Assembly (NCBI GenBank): GCA_900549005.1
Contig: URMT01000032.1
Coordinates: forward strand, 1-15,846
Reading direction: 5' to 3'
DNA: 15,846 bases
Source of the DNA: an uncultured Eubacteriales bacterium
GTDB lineage: Bacteria > Bacillota > Clostridia > Christensenellales > Borkfalkiaceae
The position numbers and the translations under genes are program-made. The notes under the pieces were generated by a model, which was given only the letters and a program-made list of their open reading frames with translations, searched no databases and was not told the origin of the DNA. How positions within the stretch are numbered: position 1 is the first letter of the stretch; every line of letters starts with the position of its first letter. This document shows positions 1-6,203 of the stretch, piece after piece.

Positions 1-2
1 CC

Positions 3-290
3 TTCATCGTCATCGGCTACCTGGCGCAGCTGCTGCCCTGGGTGCTGGTGACGCGGCTGACCTTCGCCTACCACTACTTCCCCTCGGAGGTGTTCATGCT
101 CCTTGCGCTCTGCCACATGTGGCGGCGCTGCAGGGACGAGGGGCTGTACAAGTGGTACCGCCCGATGTACGCCTTCACGGGTCTGTGCGTCGTGCTCTTT
201 GCGGCCTTCTATCCCGTGCTCACCGGCATAAAGACGCCGGTGTGGTACACGAGGAGCTTCCTCAAGTGGTTCCCCTCGTGGCCGTTCTGA
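3..290 (+). CDS. C-terminal end of a PMT/GT39-type membrane glycosyltransferase (partial)
   Basis: The open frame enters from the left edge and stops with TGA at 288-290, so only the last 95 residues are present. They hold hydrophobic segments and the string YHYFPSEVF, followed near the end by WYTRSFLKWFPSWPF. A YHYFP motif and a Trp/Pro-rich tail after the last helix are typical of the C-terminal four-helix part of dolichyl-phosphate-mannose protein mannosyltransferase-like (GT39) enzymes. These transfer sugars from a polyprenyl-phosphate carrier at the outer face of the membrane. An internal GTG at 42 is not the true start because the frame is open upstream and the family is several hundred residues long. 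The family call rests on remembered motif similarity; donor and acceptor are unknown. It lies 30 nt before hisJ on the same strand. Confidence 0.7.
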   Translation, partial: FIVIGYLAQLLPWVLVTRLTFAYHYFPSEVFMLLALCHMWRRCRDEGLYKWYRPMYAFTGLCVVLFAAFYPVLTGIKTPVWYTRSFLKWFPSWPF

Positions 291-320
291 TTTGAAAATG
301 CAAGCAAACAAGGTGAGAGA

Positions 321-1160
321 ATGTTTTTAGCGGATTATCACGTACACAGCACCTGCTCCTTCGACGCGAAGAACCGCATGGCGGAGATGGCGCGGGCGCT
401 AAAGCAGCGCGGCATTGCCGAGGTCTGCTTCACCGACCACGCTGACTTCGGCATGCCCGAGACCATGCAGATCGGCCCCGAGAGCTTCACGCTGCCCAAG
501 CAGCAGGCCCACCAGTACATCGAGGCACTGGAGAAGGCCCCGGAGGGCATCTTTATGACCCTCGGCCTCGAGCTCGGCGAGGGCAACCACGAGCCCGAGC
601 GCGCCAAGCGCATCTACCACATGCCGGAGTACGACTTCATCCTCGGCTCCCTCCACAACCTGCGCGGCGAGCCGGATTTTTATGACATCCAGTACGAGAG
701 CTATGAGCAGTGCTTCGACCTCTACGAGCGCTATCTCGACGAGCTCATCGAGCTCGCGGCCCTCGGCTGCTTCGACGTCATGGCCCACATCGGCTACTGC
801 CTGCGCTACATGCACAAAAAGGGCTTTGACGCCCAGGTCACCATGGAGCGCAACGGCGACAAGGTGGACAAGCTGCTCCACACGCTCATAGAAAACGGCA
901 AGGGCATAGAGCTCAACGTCGCAGACCTCGTGCCCGGCGGCAGGGAGGACCCGCTGCTGATGTCCTTCCCCTCCGTCGACGTCCTGCGCCGCTACCGCGA
1001 GCTGGGCGGCGACATCATCACCGTCGGCTCCGACGCGCACAACGCCAAGGCCGCCGGCATCGGCGTGCGCGAGGGCTATGAGCTGCTGCGCGACTGCGGC
1101 TTCAAGTACACGGCCATTTACCGGCGCCACAAGCCGGAATTCAAGAGAATAGAACTCTGA
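321..1160 (+). CDS. hisJ: histidinol-phosphatase, PHP family (HisJ/HisK type)
   Basis: This 279-residue cytoplasmic protein has the full PHP metal-site pattern: DYHVHS at 5-10 (H7, H9), FTDHADF at 37-43 (H40), GLELGE at 82-87 (E84), GSLHN at 109-113 (H112), MAHIGY at 154-159 (H156) and GSDAH at 236-240 (D238, H240). Length and motif order match the HisJ family, which hydrolyses L-histidinol phosphate to histidinol, the penultimate part of histidine synthesis. No other his gene is visible here, so a related PHP phosphoesterase with another substrate cannot be excluded. The ATG at 321 is preceded by AAGGTGAG. The stop at 1158-1160 touches the GGAGG of rpiB, so the two are probably co-transcribed and translationally coupled. 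Confidence 0.88.
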   Translation: MFLADYHVHSTCSFDAKNRMAEMARALKQRGIAEVCFTDHADFGMPETMQIGPESFTLPKQQAHQYIEALEKAPEGIFMTLGLELGEGNHEPERAKRIYHMPEYDFILGSLHNLRGEPDFYDIQYESYEQCFDLYERYLDELIELAALGCFDVMAHIGYCLRYMHKKGFDAQVTMERNGDKVDKLLHTLIENGKGIELNVADLVPGGREDPLLMSFPSVDVLRRYRELGGDIITVGSDAHNAKAAGIGVREGYELLRDCGFKYTAIYRRHKPEFKRIEL

Positions 1161-1173
1161 GGAGGCATTTCAA

Positions 1174-1614
1174 ATGATAGCTATCGGCTCCGACCACGGC
1201 GGATATTCGCTCAAGCAGGTCATAATGAAGCACCTGGACGAGCGCGGGCTCGAGTATCACGACTTCGGCACCTACAACGAGGAGAGCTGCGACTACCCGG
1301 ATTACGGAGAGGCGGTCGCCCGCGCGGTGGCCTCCGGCGAGTATGAGCGCGGCATCATCATCTGCGGCACCGGCATCGGCATCTCCATCTCTGCCAACAA
1401 GGTCCACGGCATCCGCGCAGCGCTCTGCGGAGACTGCTTTTCCGCGGAGATGGCCCGCCGGCACAACGACGCGAACATTCTGGCCATGGGCGAGCGGACG
1501 CTCGGCCCCGGCCTTGCAATGAAGATCTGCGACATCTTCCTCGACACCGGCTTCGACGGGGGCAGGCACGCCAGGAGAGTCGCCAAGATAATGGCAATCG
1601 AGGGCAGGGACTGA
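1174..1614 (+). CDS. rpiB: ribose-5-phosphate isomerase B (RpiB/LacAB family)
   Basis: The 146-residue product has the RpiB layout: IGSDHGGY at the N-terminus (DHGG phosphate/substrate loop), DYPDYGE at 40-46, IICGTGIGISISANK from residue 62 with the proton-transfer Cys64, the segment HGIRAALC, and RHNDAN around His97. It interconverts ribulose 5-phosphate and ribose 5-phosphate in the non-oxidative pentose phosphate pathway; LacA/LacB relatives act on galactose 6-phosphate, but no lac/tagatose genes are nearby. The length is normal for the family. GGAGG at 1161-1165, 8 nt before the ATG, supports the start. It sits 13 nt after hisJ and 20 nt before the next gene, so all three read as one operon. 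Ribose 5-phosphate feeds PRPP and hence histidine, a loose metabolic link to hisJ. Confidence 0.95.
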   Translation: MIAIGSDHGGYSLKQVIMKHLDERGLEYHDFGTYNEESCDYPDYGEAVARAVASGEYERGIIICGTGIGISISANKVHGIRAALCGDCFSAEMARRHNDANILAMGERTLGPGLAMKICDIFLDTGFDGGRHARRVAKIMAIEGRD

Positions 1615-1624
1615 GCTCCCTGCC
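1603..1624 (+). promoter_or_regulatory. RNA hairpin spanning the rpiB stop, just before the next Shine-Dalgarno site
   Basis: GGCAGGGA (1603-1610) pairs perfectly with TCCCTGCC (1617-1624) around a 6-nt loop that contains the rpiB TGA stop. The stem ends immediately before GGGAGG (1625-1630), the ribosome site of the next gene (ATG 1635). There is no T-run after it, so it is not a standard intrinsic terminator. Ribosomes finishing rpiB would melt it, so a role in translational coupling or mRNA stability is an inference. Confidence 0.4.
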
Positions 1625-1634
1625 GGGAGGCGGC

Positions 1635-2690
1635 ATGGCTAAGAACAACAACAAGCCCGAGGTATACAAGGGCAGACGCAAAAAGCTGAACGTACTGGGC
1701 ATCGTGCTCTCGGCACTTGCAGTGCTTATCGTGGCGGTGCTGGTGCTCTTCGGCGCTTTTCAAAAGTATATTGTCTACCAAAACAGCGGCATCTCCATAG
1801 ACATGCCCATCCTGCGCACGCCCGCGCCCGAGGATGAACAGACGGACGAGAGCGGTTTCGCGCAGGTGAACGCCGAGCTTGAAATCAGGGACGCGGATTA
1901 TTCCGACATTGAGGAGCACGTCGATGAGGACATGGGCAGCATCCGCGCCGTCTACGTCCCGCCGGAGAGCGTCACGGCGGAGGGCATCGGCCCCTATGTG
2001 TCCAAGTTGAGCTCAGTAGGCGGCAACGCGCTGGTGCTGGACCTCAAGCCCGTCAGCGGCCAGCTGGTCTGGGCTTCGAGCTCAAAGATCGCCTACGACT
2101 ACGGCACCGCCGGGACGACGGACCTGGCCTCGCTGGTGAACAGCCTCAAGCAGCAGGAGATCTATCTCATCGCGCAGCTGTCTTGCTGCACGGACGAGCT
2201 CATGGTCACGCGCTGCCCCTCCGCCGCGCTGACGCTGCCGGGCGGCATCCCGTATAAGGACGAGGACGGCTCATGGCTTGACCCATACAACAGCATGACC
2301 GCGGATTACCTTACGGAGCTCTGCACCGAGCTGGCGGATATGGGCTTTGACGAGCTGCTCCTGAAAAACCTGGCCATGCCTCAGACGGACGCCACCCTGG
2401 CATACACGGTGCAGCTGAGCAGCGTTCCAAACCCGGTTTCTGCGGTCTGCAGTCTGGCGATAGACCTGATCTCCCAGCTGGAGAGCCGGGACGTGCTTGT
2501 TTCCGCCATCCTGGACACCACCTCGCTGCGCAGCGGACTTTCCGCCCAGTCCGGCCAGGACCTGAGCGTTTTTGCAAAGCTGTTTGACCGGCTCTGCTGC
2601 TCTTTTCAATCACCGAAAGTGAGAGCGAACCGAGCGCGTTACCCGGCGGAAATTTTGATATCGTGTAGTCGCATACGCCGACCGAAGTAA
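1635..2690 (+). CDS. membrane-anchored putative glycoside hydrolase, PF13200/DUF4015-type, 3' end replaced at the join
   Basis: About 323 residues are native. A basic cytoplasmic start (KGRRKK) is followed by one transmembrane segment at about 19-43 and an acidic, low-complexity linker to about 100. From there the sequence follows the PF13200 TIM-barrel pattern: SIRAVYVPPES, GNALVLDLKPVSGQLVW, then LKQQEIYLIAQLS, SWLDPYNSMTADYLTELC and GFDELLLKN. The family is thought to act on surface polysaccharide or peptidoglycan, but its reaction is poorly defined. GGGAGG at 1625-1630 supports the ATG. Near residue 324 (about position 2605) the reading leaves the family pattern and continues in foreign DNA, antisense to the neighbouring gene, until a chance TAA at 2688-2690. 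The final ~28 residues are therefore not native, and the last barrel strands are missing. Glu and Lys codons are mostly GAG and AAG, unlike the DNA to the right. Confidence 0.75.
   Translation: MAKNNNKPEVYKGRRKKLNVLGIVLSALAVLIVAVLVLFGAFQKYIVYQNSGISIDMPILRTPAPEDEQTDESGFAQVNAELEIRDADYSDIEEHVDEDMGSIRAVYVPPESVTAEGIGPYVSKLSSVGGNALVLDLKPVSGQLVWASSSKIAYDYGTAGTTDLASLVNSLKQQEIYLIAQLSCCTDELMVTRCPSAALTLPGGIPYKDEDGSWLDPYNSMTADYLTELCTELADMGFDELLLKNLAMPQTDATLAYTVQLSSVPNPVSAVCSLAIDLISQLESRDVLVSAILDTTSLRSGLSAQSGQDLSVFAKLFDRLCCSFQSPKVRANRARYPAEILISCSRIRRPK
2597..2615. other. probable chimeric join between two unrelated DNA segments
   Basis: Two genes meet head-on here and both lose their 3' ends. The plus-strand PF13200-type frame stops resembling its family just after residues DRLCC. 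The minus-strand gene stops being plausible after residue about 188 (SVIEK) and then runs antisense through the hydrolase gene to 2311. There is no terminator, no inverted repeat and no target-site duplication, and the text is seamless. Codon use and intergenic composition differ on the two sides. The exact base cannot be fixed without related genomes; the range given is an estimate from where the two protein patterns break. Confidence 0.72.
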
Positions 2691-3168
2691 AATCTTCCCT
2701 GTCAAAACCGCTGTCGAGCGCCTCGATAGCGCAGCCGAGCGCAAGCTCGGTATTGCCGCCGCGGTAATGCGCGCCCGCAAGCCAGCCGTAGACATACTGC
2801 CTGTAACTGAAAGTGATGTCCTGAAAGTCGTCGTCGCCCGCTATGCTGCCGTTTATCTCTTCGTCGCGCAGGGCGCAATAGCTTTCAAACTCTTCGTCGT
2901 CAACCAGCTTGGCGCAATATTCAGTTATATCGCCGTCGTTTTCCGAAAGGATACTGTCTTCCACGCACCGCGCAAGGTCGGCAACGTCGCCCGTATACGA
3001 ATAATAGAGCGAAGCGTACCTTACGGCAAAGCCGTAATTGCCGAGCTGTTCGCACCAGCCGCACAGCGTCCCGGGAAAGCCGAGGCTTAGTATGGCGAAA
3101 ACAATCACTGCGCAACCAGCCACTATTCCGAGCGTTGACAGCGCTGTTTTTATTATAATCTTTTTCAA
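2605..3168 (-). CDS. membrane-anchored protein of unknown function, TPR-like, 3' end lost at the join
   Basis: About 188 native residues remain. A lysine-rich start (KKIIIK) leads into one hydrophobic segment at about 8-30, either an uncleaved signal anchor or a signal peptide. The rest is predicted to lie outside the membrane and is acidic and helical. Segments such as GNYGFAVRYASLYYSYTGDVADLARCVEDS and YVYGWLAGAHYRGGNTELALGCAIEALDS have the helix-pair rhythm of tetratricopeptide-like repeats, but I recognise no named family. It has eight Cys residues, including CGWC at 36-39 next to the membrane. The start is TTG (3166-3168); no in-frame ATG lies between it and the upstream stop, and a promoter sits 55 nt upstream, but no good Shine-Dalgarno is visible. 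The reading continues without a stop to 2311 only through foreign DNA. Confidence 0.6.
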
Positions 3169-3222
3169 GGTGAATGCCCGATTCCAAGCCGCGGAACAAT
3201 GTCCCGTTTTAGTATTTTAAAT

Positions 3223-3251
3223 ATTTTAGCACAGGCAGAAATAAAAAGCAA
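3223..3251 (-). promoter_or_regulatory. sigma-A-type promoter for the truncated TPR-like gene
   Basis: On the minus strand TTGCTT (3251-3246) and TAAAAT (3228-3223) are separated by exactly 17 nt. This places transcription start near 3216 and leaves a leader of about 48 nt before the TTG start at 3168. The match is seen directly; activity is inferred. Confidence 0.55.
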
Positions 3252-3300
3252 GTGTTTGAAAAACATTCATAAAAGGCAAAGCCGACAATATATTGATTAT

Positions 3301-3957
3301 ATGAGAAAATTTTTTTATCCTTTGATTGCCGCGGCTTCTTTTGCCGCAATCGGACTGGCCGCCTGCACGGCAAATACCGACTATAACGACTATGTTTCAG
3401 AAAGAAGGTATGCCGTTTTTATGTACAGCGGGGACGACGCCGAGATTAAAATTTACTGCTGCGAAAAGGAATCGCCGTTTGTGGCCGACGGCGTGCGCGG
3501 ACAACTGAACGGCCTTGTGGAAATATACGCCTCCTTTGCCGACGAATACGAAAAGGTAAACGTTACTTCCGAATCGTTTACAGGCGGCGAGATGAGCTAT
3601 ATGACCACGCGCGGATGCTGGTATTTGAGTTACAGCGGCGACGAAATTTCCGGCAACGAAATAACTGTTAATATTGAGCACGACGAAAGCAGCGTAAGCT
3701 ATACCCTTTTAAACGTTGTGGGCGACGGGGTGATGAGCTGCAAACAGGCACTTGACTGTGTTGTGGAGCACGCACCCGAACTGTTTGAACAAAAGACTGT
3801 AAACGGAGTTTTCGACGGCGAAATTTTTATAAGGCTGCTTTATGACGAAAAGTGCTATTACTATGTGGGAGTGTGCTCCCCGGACGGCACGATTTATGCG
3901 TATCTTGTAGACGGTGAAACGGGCAGAATTATAGCCGAAAGGGAACACCATACATAA
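3301..3957 (+). CDS. lipoprotein of unknown function with PepSY-like C-terminus
   Basis: The 218-residue product begins MRKFFYPLIAAASFAAIG and has a clear lipobox, L19-A20-A21-C22, so it should be lipidated and anchored on the outer face of the cytoplasmic membrane. The frame is open upstream to 3199, but the ATG at 3301 places the signal peptide correctly; an earlier start would add 34 unlikely residues. The mature part is acidic and rich in Tyr and beta-strand residues. The C-terminal 70 residues, from SCKQALDCVVEHAPELFE to YAYLVDGETGRIIAE, resemble the one-helix plus sheet pattern of PepSY domains, with the typical end VDGETGRII. PepSY proteins are often secreted or membrane-bound inhibitors or sensors, but no partner peptidase is present. 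No strong Shine-Dalgarno or promoter is obvious upstream. It diverges from the truncated TPR-like gene. Confidence 0.72.
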   Translation: MRKFFYPLIAAASFAAIGLAACTANTDYNDYVSERRYAVFMYSGDDAEIKIYCCEKESPFVADGVRGQLNGLVEIYASFADEYEKVNVTSESFTGGEMSYMTTRGCWYLSYSGDEISGNEITVNIEHDESSVSYTLLNVVGDGVMSCKQALDCVVEHAPELFEQKTVNGVFDGEIFIRLLYDEKCYYYVGVCSPDGTIYAYLVDGETGRIIAEREHHT

Positions 3958-4121
3958 CTCCTAAAATTAAGTTTTAAACAGTGCTATATCTGCAAGGTTT
4001 TAAAATCAGCGTAAAATTATGTAATTTTATAGTAATTATATCACACATAGTACTATGAAAATACCGCAAATATAGTAATTTAAGGCATTTTTGGCGCAAA
4101 AACAGACATTTTGAAACAGAA

Positions 4122-4157
4122 AAGCGGCGCGGAGCCTTTATTGGCCCCGCGCCGCTT
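4122..4157 (-). terminator. intrinsic terminator of the lepA operon
   Basis: AAGCGGCGCGGAGCC (4122-4136) pairs with GGCCCCGCGCCGCTT (4143-4157): 15 positions with one A-C mismatch around a 6-nt loop. Read on the minus strand the stem is followed by TTTCTGTTTC, so it fits the end of the lepA-ogt-hemW-GNAT transcript, 86 nt past the GNAT stop. It could also stop plus-strand transcripts from the lipoprotein gene, although its T-tract is weaker that way. The rest of 3958-4242 is AT-rich with no gene; it contains an 8-bp dyad, TAAAATTA-TG-TAATTTTA, at 4012-4029. Confidence 0.85.
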
Positions 4158-4242
4158 GATTGCTGTTATTTGTGCGTATTTTTTGGCAAATAACGGGATT
4201 ATTTACCATAAAAGACAATATTGAATTAAAGATATTTTTAAT

Positions 4243-4776
4243 TTAAACGAGGACTTTTTCGAAGCAGATAAACGCGCCCTCTCCCCTGCTTTTTATTGTG
4301 CCGCAATAAGTAAAGCCCCGAGAAGCTAACAGCCTTTGCATAGGCAGATTTTTTATGTGAGTATCCATACGGATGCTCGCTTTGCCGCTTGCTTTGGCCT
4401 CTTCTTCCGCCTCTTTGAAAGCGGCTTTTGCAAGCCCCTGCCCGCGGAATAACGGCGATACGGCAAGGGTGTGCACGGCAAGATAATTTTTGTTTTTGCC
4501 ATCTTCCCCGTCGGTGAGCCAGCGGCCTTCGATGTCGTCGTACTCCCCGTCGCTGTCGAATACCGAATAGACCGCGGCGACCTTGCCTCCGATTTCGAGT
4601 ATGCGGAAATTGCCGCCATTTACAAAGTTCTGCACGACGTCGTCGTACGGATAGCCGTCCTGCCACTGCGGGTTGCCCTGCTCAGCCATAAAATCGCGGG
4701 CCAGGCAGAACAATGCCTTTATGGCGGCGATGTCGCCCGACACGGCAGTGCGCCTTACATAATTATTACAACTCAT
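4243..4776 (-). CDS. GNAT-family N-acetyltransferase
   Basis: The 177-residue protein shows the GNAT fold signature: an N-terminal helix region with WQDGYP near residue 40, a central strand YLAVHTLAVS, the acetyl-CoA pyrophosphate loop RGQGLA (canonical Q/RxxGxG/A), and the C-terminal MDTHIKNLPMQRLLASRGF, typical of the family's final helix-strand unit. GNAT enzymes move an acetyl group from acetyl-CoA to an amine on a small molecule or protein; nothing here tells the substrate. The ATG starts 1 nt after the hemW stop, so it is the last gene of the lepA operon. The ribosome site is weak (GGAAAG), which suggests translational coupling to hemW. A terminator follows the stop. Confidence 0.87.
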   Translation of the reverse strand: MSCNNYVRRTAVSGDIAAIKALFCLARDFMAEQGNPQWQDGYPYDDVVQNFVNGGNFRILEIGGKVAAVYSVFDSDGEYDDIEGRWLTDGEDGKNKNYLAVHTLAVSPLFRGQGLAKAAFKEAEEEAKASGKASIRMDTHIKNLPMQRLLASRGFTYCGTIKSRGEGAFICFEKVLV

Positions 4777-4777
4777 T

Positions 4778-5890
4778 TCAGCTTTCCAGAAATTCTATTA
4801 TGATGCTGTTCTGCACAAACAGATACTCGTCCTTTATGCGCACACTGTCGCCTTCTATATCGAGATAGCGCGCCGTCTTTTTCAGTGCGGCCTTGTTGTC
4901 TTCAAAGAAGTCGGTGCCGAACTGTTTTTTATACTCTAAGGCGTCCAGCCCCTCGGCCGTGCGCAGTGCGAGCATAATAAATTCGAACTTCTGCCCCTCC
5001 TTATCCACCTCTTCCGAGGTGATTACGGGCAGGTGCTCTGAAAATATGCACTTAAAGTATTCGTCGAGGTCGAACGTGTTGGTAAAGCGCACGTTTTTTA
5101 TGCAGGACGACGCCGAAACGCCAAAGCCGATATATTCGCCCCTGCGCCAATAGTTGAGGTTGTGGCGACTCTCTTTTCCGCGCTTGCAGAAGTTTGACAC
5201 CTCGTAGCGGATAAAGCCGAGCTCTTTTAGCTTTTTATAGCCCGCGTCGTACAGCGCCGCCACTTCGTCGCCGTCAGGAAGTTCACCGTTTAAGTAGTCG
5301 GTGTATATAGGCGTGCCGTCTTCGGGCGTGAGCGCGTACATAGAGATATGGCTTGCGCCCGCCTGCGCGGCAAAGTTTATGGTATATTCCACGTCGGCGG
5401 CGGTCTGGCCTTTGAGGCCGATGAGTACGTCGGCGTTGAAATTTTCGCCCTTCAAAAGCGAGGCGCAGTCCAGAAAATCTTTGGCGGTGTGAATTCTTCC
5501 TATATCTTCAAGCTGGCTGTCTATCGCCGATTGCAAACCCACGGAATACCTGTTCACGCCGCACTTTTTATAAAAGTTGATTTTTTCGGCGGTGACTGTG
5601 CCGGGGTTGATTTCTATTGTGATTTCGGCGTTTTTTGCAAGATTGAAGTTCTTGCGCGCCGAGGCAATGAGCATTCCTATGTAACTTTCGTCTATCACCG
5701 AGGGCGTGCCGCCGCCTATGTACAGCGTGTCGAAGGCGTAATCTTTGAGCTCCTTCCTGCGGAAGCTCATTTCGCGGTATACGCACGCCATATAACTTTC
5801 GGCATAGCACAGCTTATCGGGGAAGGAAGCAAAGTCGCAGTAAGAGCATTTGCTTTTGCAAAATGGTATGTGAACGTAGATGCCTGCCAT
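4778..5890 (-). CDS. hemW: HemW, radical SAM heme chaperone (formerly called HemN-like)
   Basis: The 370-residue protein has the radical SAM cluster motif CKSKCSYC (C11, C15, C18), GGGTPS at 59-64 for SAM binding, the conserved GLQS at 118-121, and HNLNYW at 243-248 followed by GFGVSASS. The HNxxYW motif and the position next to lepA mark HemW rather than true coproporphyrinogen dehydrogenase HemN. HemW binds heme and an iron-sulfur cluster and delivers heme to membrane hemoproteins; substrate and partner here are unknown. The length is normal. The ATG directly follows the stop of the alkyltransferase gene with no gap, and GGGAGA (5901-5896) inside that gene's last codons serves as ribosome site. 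The lepA-hemW pair is common in Bacillota. Confidence 0.93.
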   Translation of the reverse strand: MAGIYVHIPFCKSKCSYCDFASFPDKLCYAESYMACVYREMSFRRKELKDYAFDTLYIGGGTPSVIDESYIGMLIASARKNFNLAKNAEITIEINPGTVTAEKINFYKKCGVNRYSVGLQSAIDSQLEDIGRIHTAKDFLDCASLLKGENFNADVLIGLKGQTAADVEYTINFAAQAGASHISMYALTPEDGTPIYTDYLNGELPDGDEVAALYDAGYKKLKELGFIRYEVSNFCKRGKESRHNLNYWRRGEYIGFGVSASSCIKNVRFTNTFDLDEYFKCIFSEHLPVITSEEVDKEGQKFEFIMLALRTAEGLDALEYKKQFGTDFFEDNKAALKKTARYLDIEGDSVRIKDEYLFVQNSIIIEFLES

Positions 5891-6202
5891 TTATATCTCC
5901 CAGCGGTACTTTTTCAAATCTATCTTATAATCTTCCGAAACTTCAACGCCCTCGGCTTCGAGCATAGCCTTCTGCACTTCCTTGCCGCCGAAGGCAAAGC
6001 CCGTGCACACCGAGCCGCTTGAAAAGACTACGCGGTGGCAGGGAATAACGCCGGGCTGAGGGTTGCAGTGCAGCGCCCAGCCTACCTGCCGCGCCATACG
6101 GAGATTGCCGCACAGTCGGGCAACGTCGCCGTAGGTGGTGACTTTGCCGCACGGAACTTTTTTTACAACTTCGTAAACCTTATCAAAAAATCCGCTGTCC
6201 AT
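5891..6202 (-). CDS. stand-alone O6-alkylguanine-DNA alkyltransferase-type domain (MGMT/Ogt C-terminal domain)
   Basis: The 103-residue product is only the DNA-binding and active-site domain of the MGMT family. VTTYGDVARLCG at 21-32 and ARQVGWALHCNP at 37-48 match its winged-helix and Asn-hinge pattern, and VIPCHRVV at 52-59 is the active-site motif with Cys55. Full-length Ogt has an extra N-terminal domain that is missing here. Alkyltransferase-like proteins of similar size usually replace the Cys by Trp or Ala; here it is kept, so direct alkyl transfer from guanine O6 to Cys55 is possible, though short COG3695-type members are less well studied. The ATG lies 1 nt past the lepA stop with no clear Shine-Dalgarno, so it probably depends on lepA translation. 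Placement between lepA and hemW is less usual than the bare pair. Confidence 0.88.
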   Translation of the reverse strand: MDSGFFDKVYEVVKKVPCGKVTTYGDVARLCGNLRMARQVGWALHCNPQPGVIPCHRVVFSSGSVCTGFAFGGKEVQKAMLEAEGVEVSEDYKIDLKKYRWEI

Positions 6203-6203
6203 A

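Noticed and set aside
399..1130. A 243-codon minus-strand frame opposite hisJ
   Set aside because: It is rich in Val, Ala, Leu and Glu repeats created by the GC-rich opposite strand; hisJ motifs are complete on the plus strand.
2311..2604. Continuation of the minus-strand TPR-like frame through the hydrolase gene
   Set aside because: The protein pattern collapses into Arg/Pro/Gly-rich sequence at the join, and the plus strand codes for a recognisable domain there.
3199..3300. A 34-residue N-terminal extension of the lipoprotein
   Set aside because: It would bury the signal peptide and lipobox; the ATG at 3301 gives a standard lipoprotein start.
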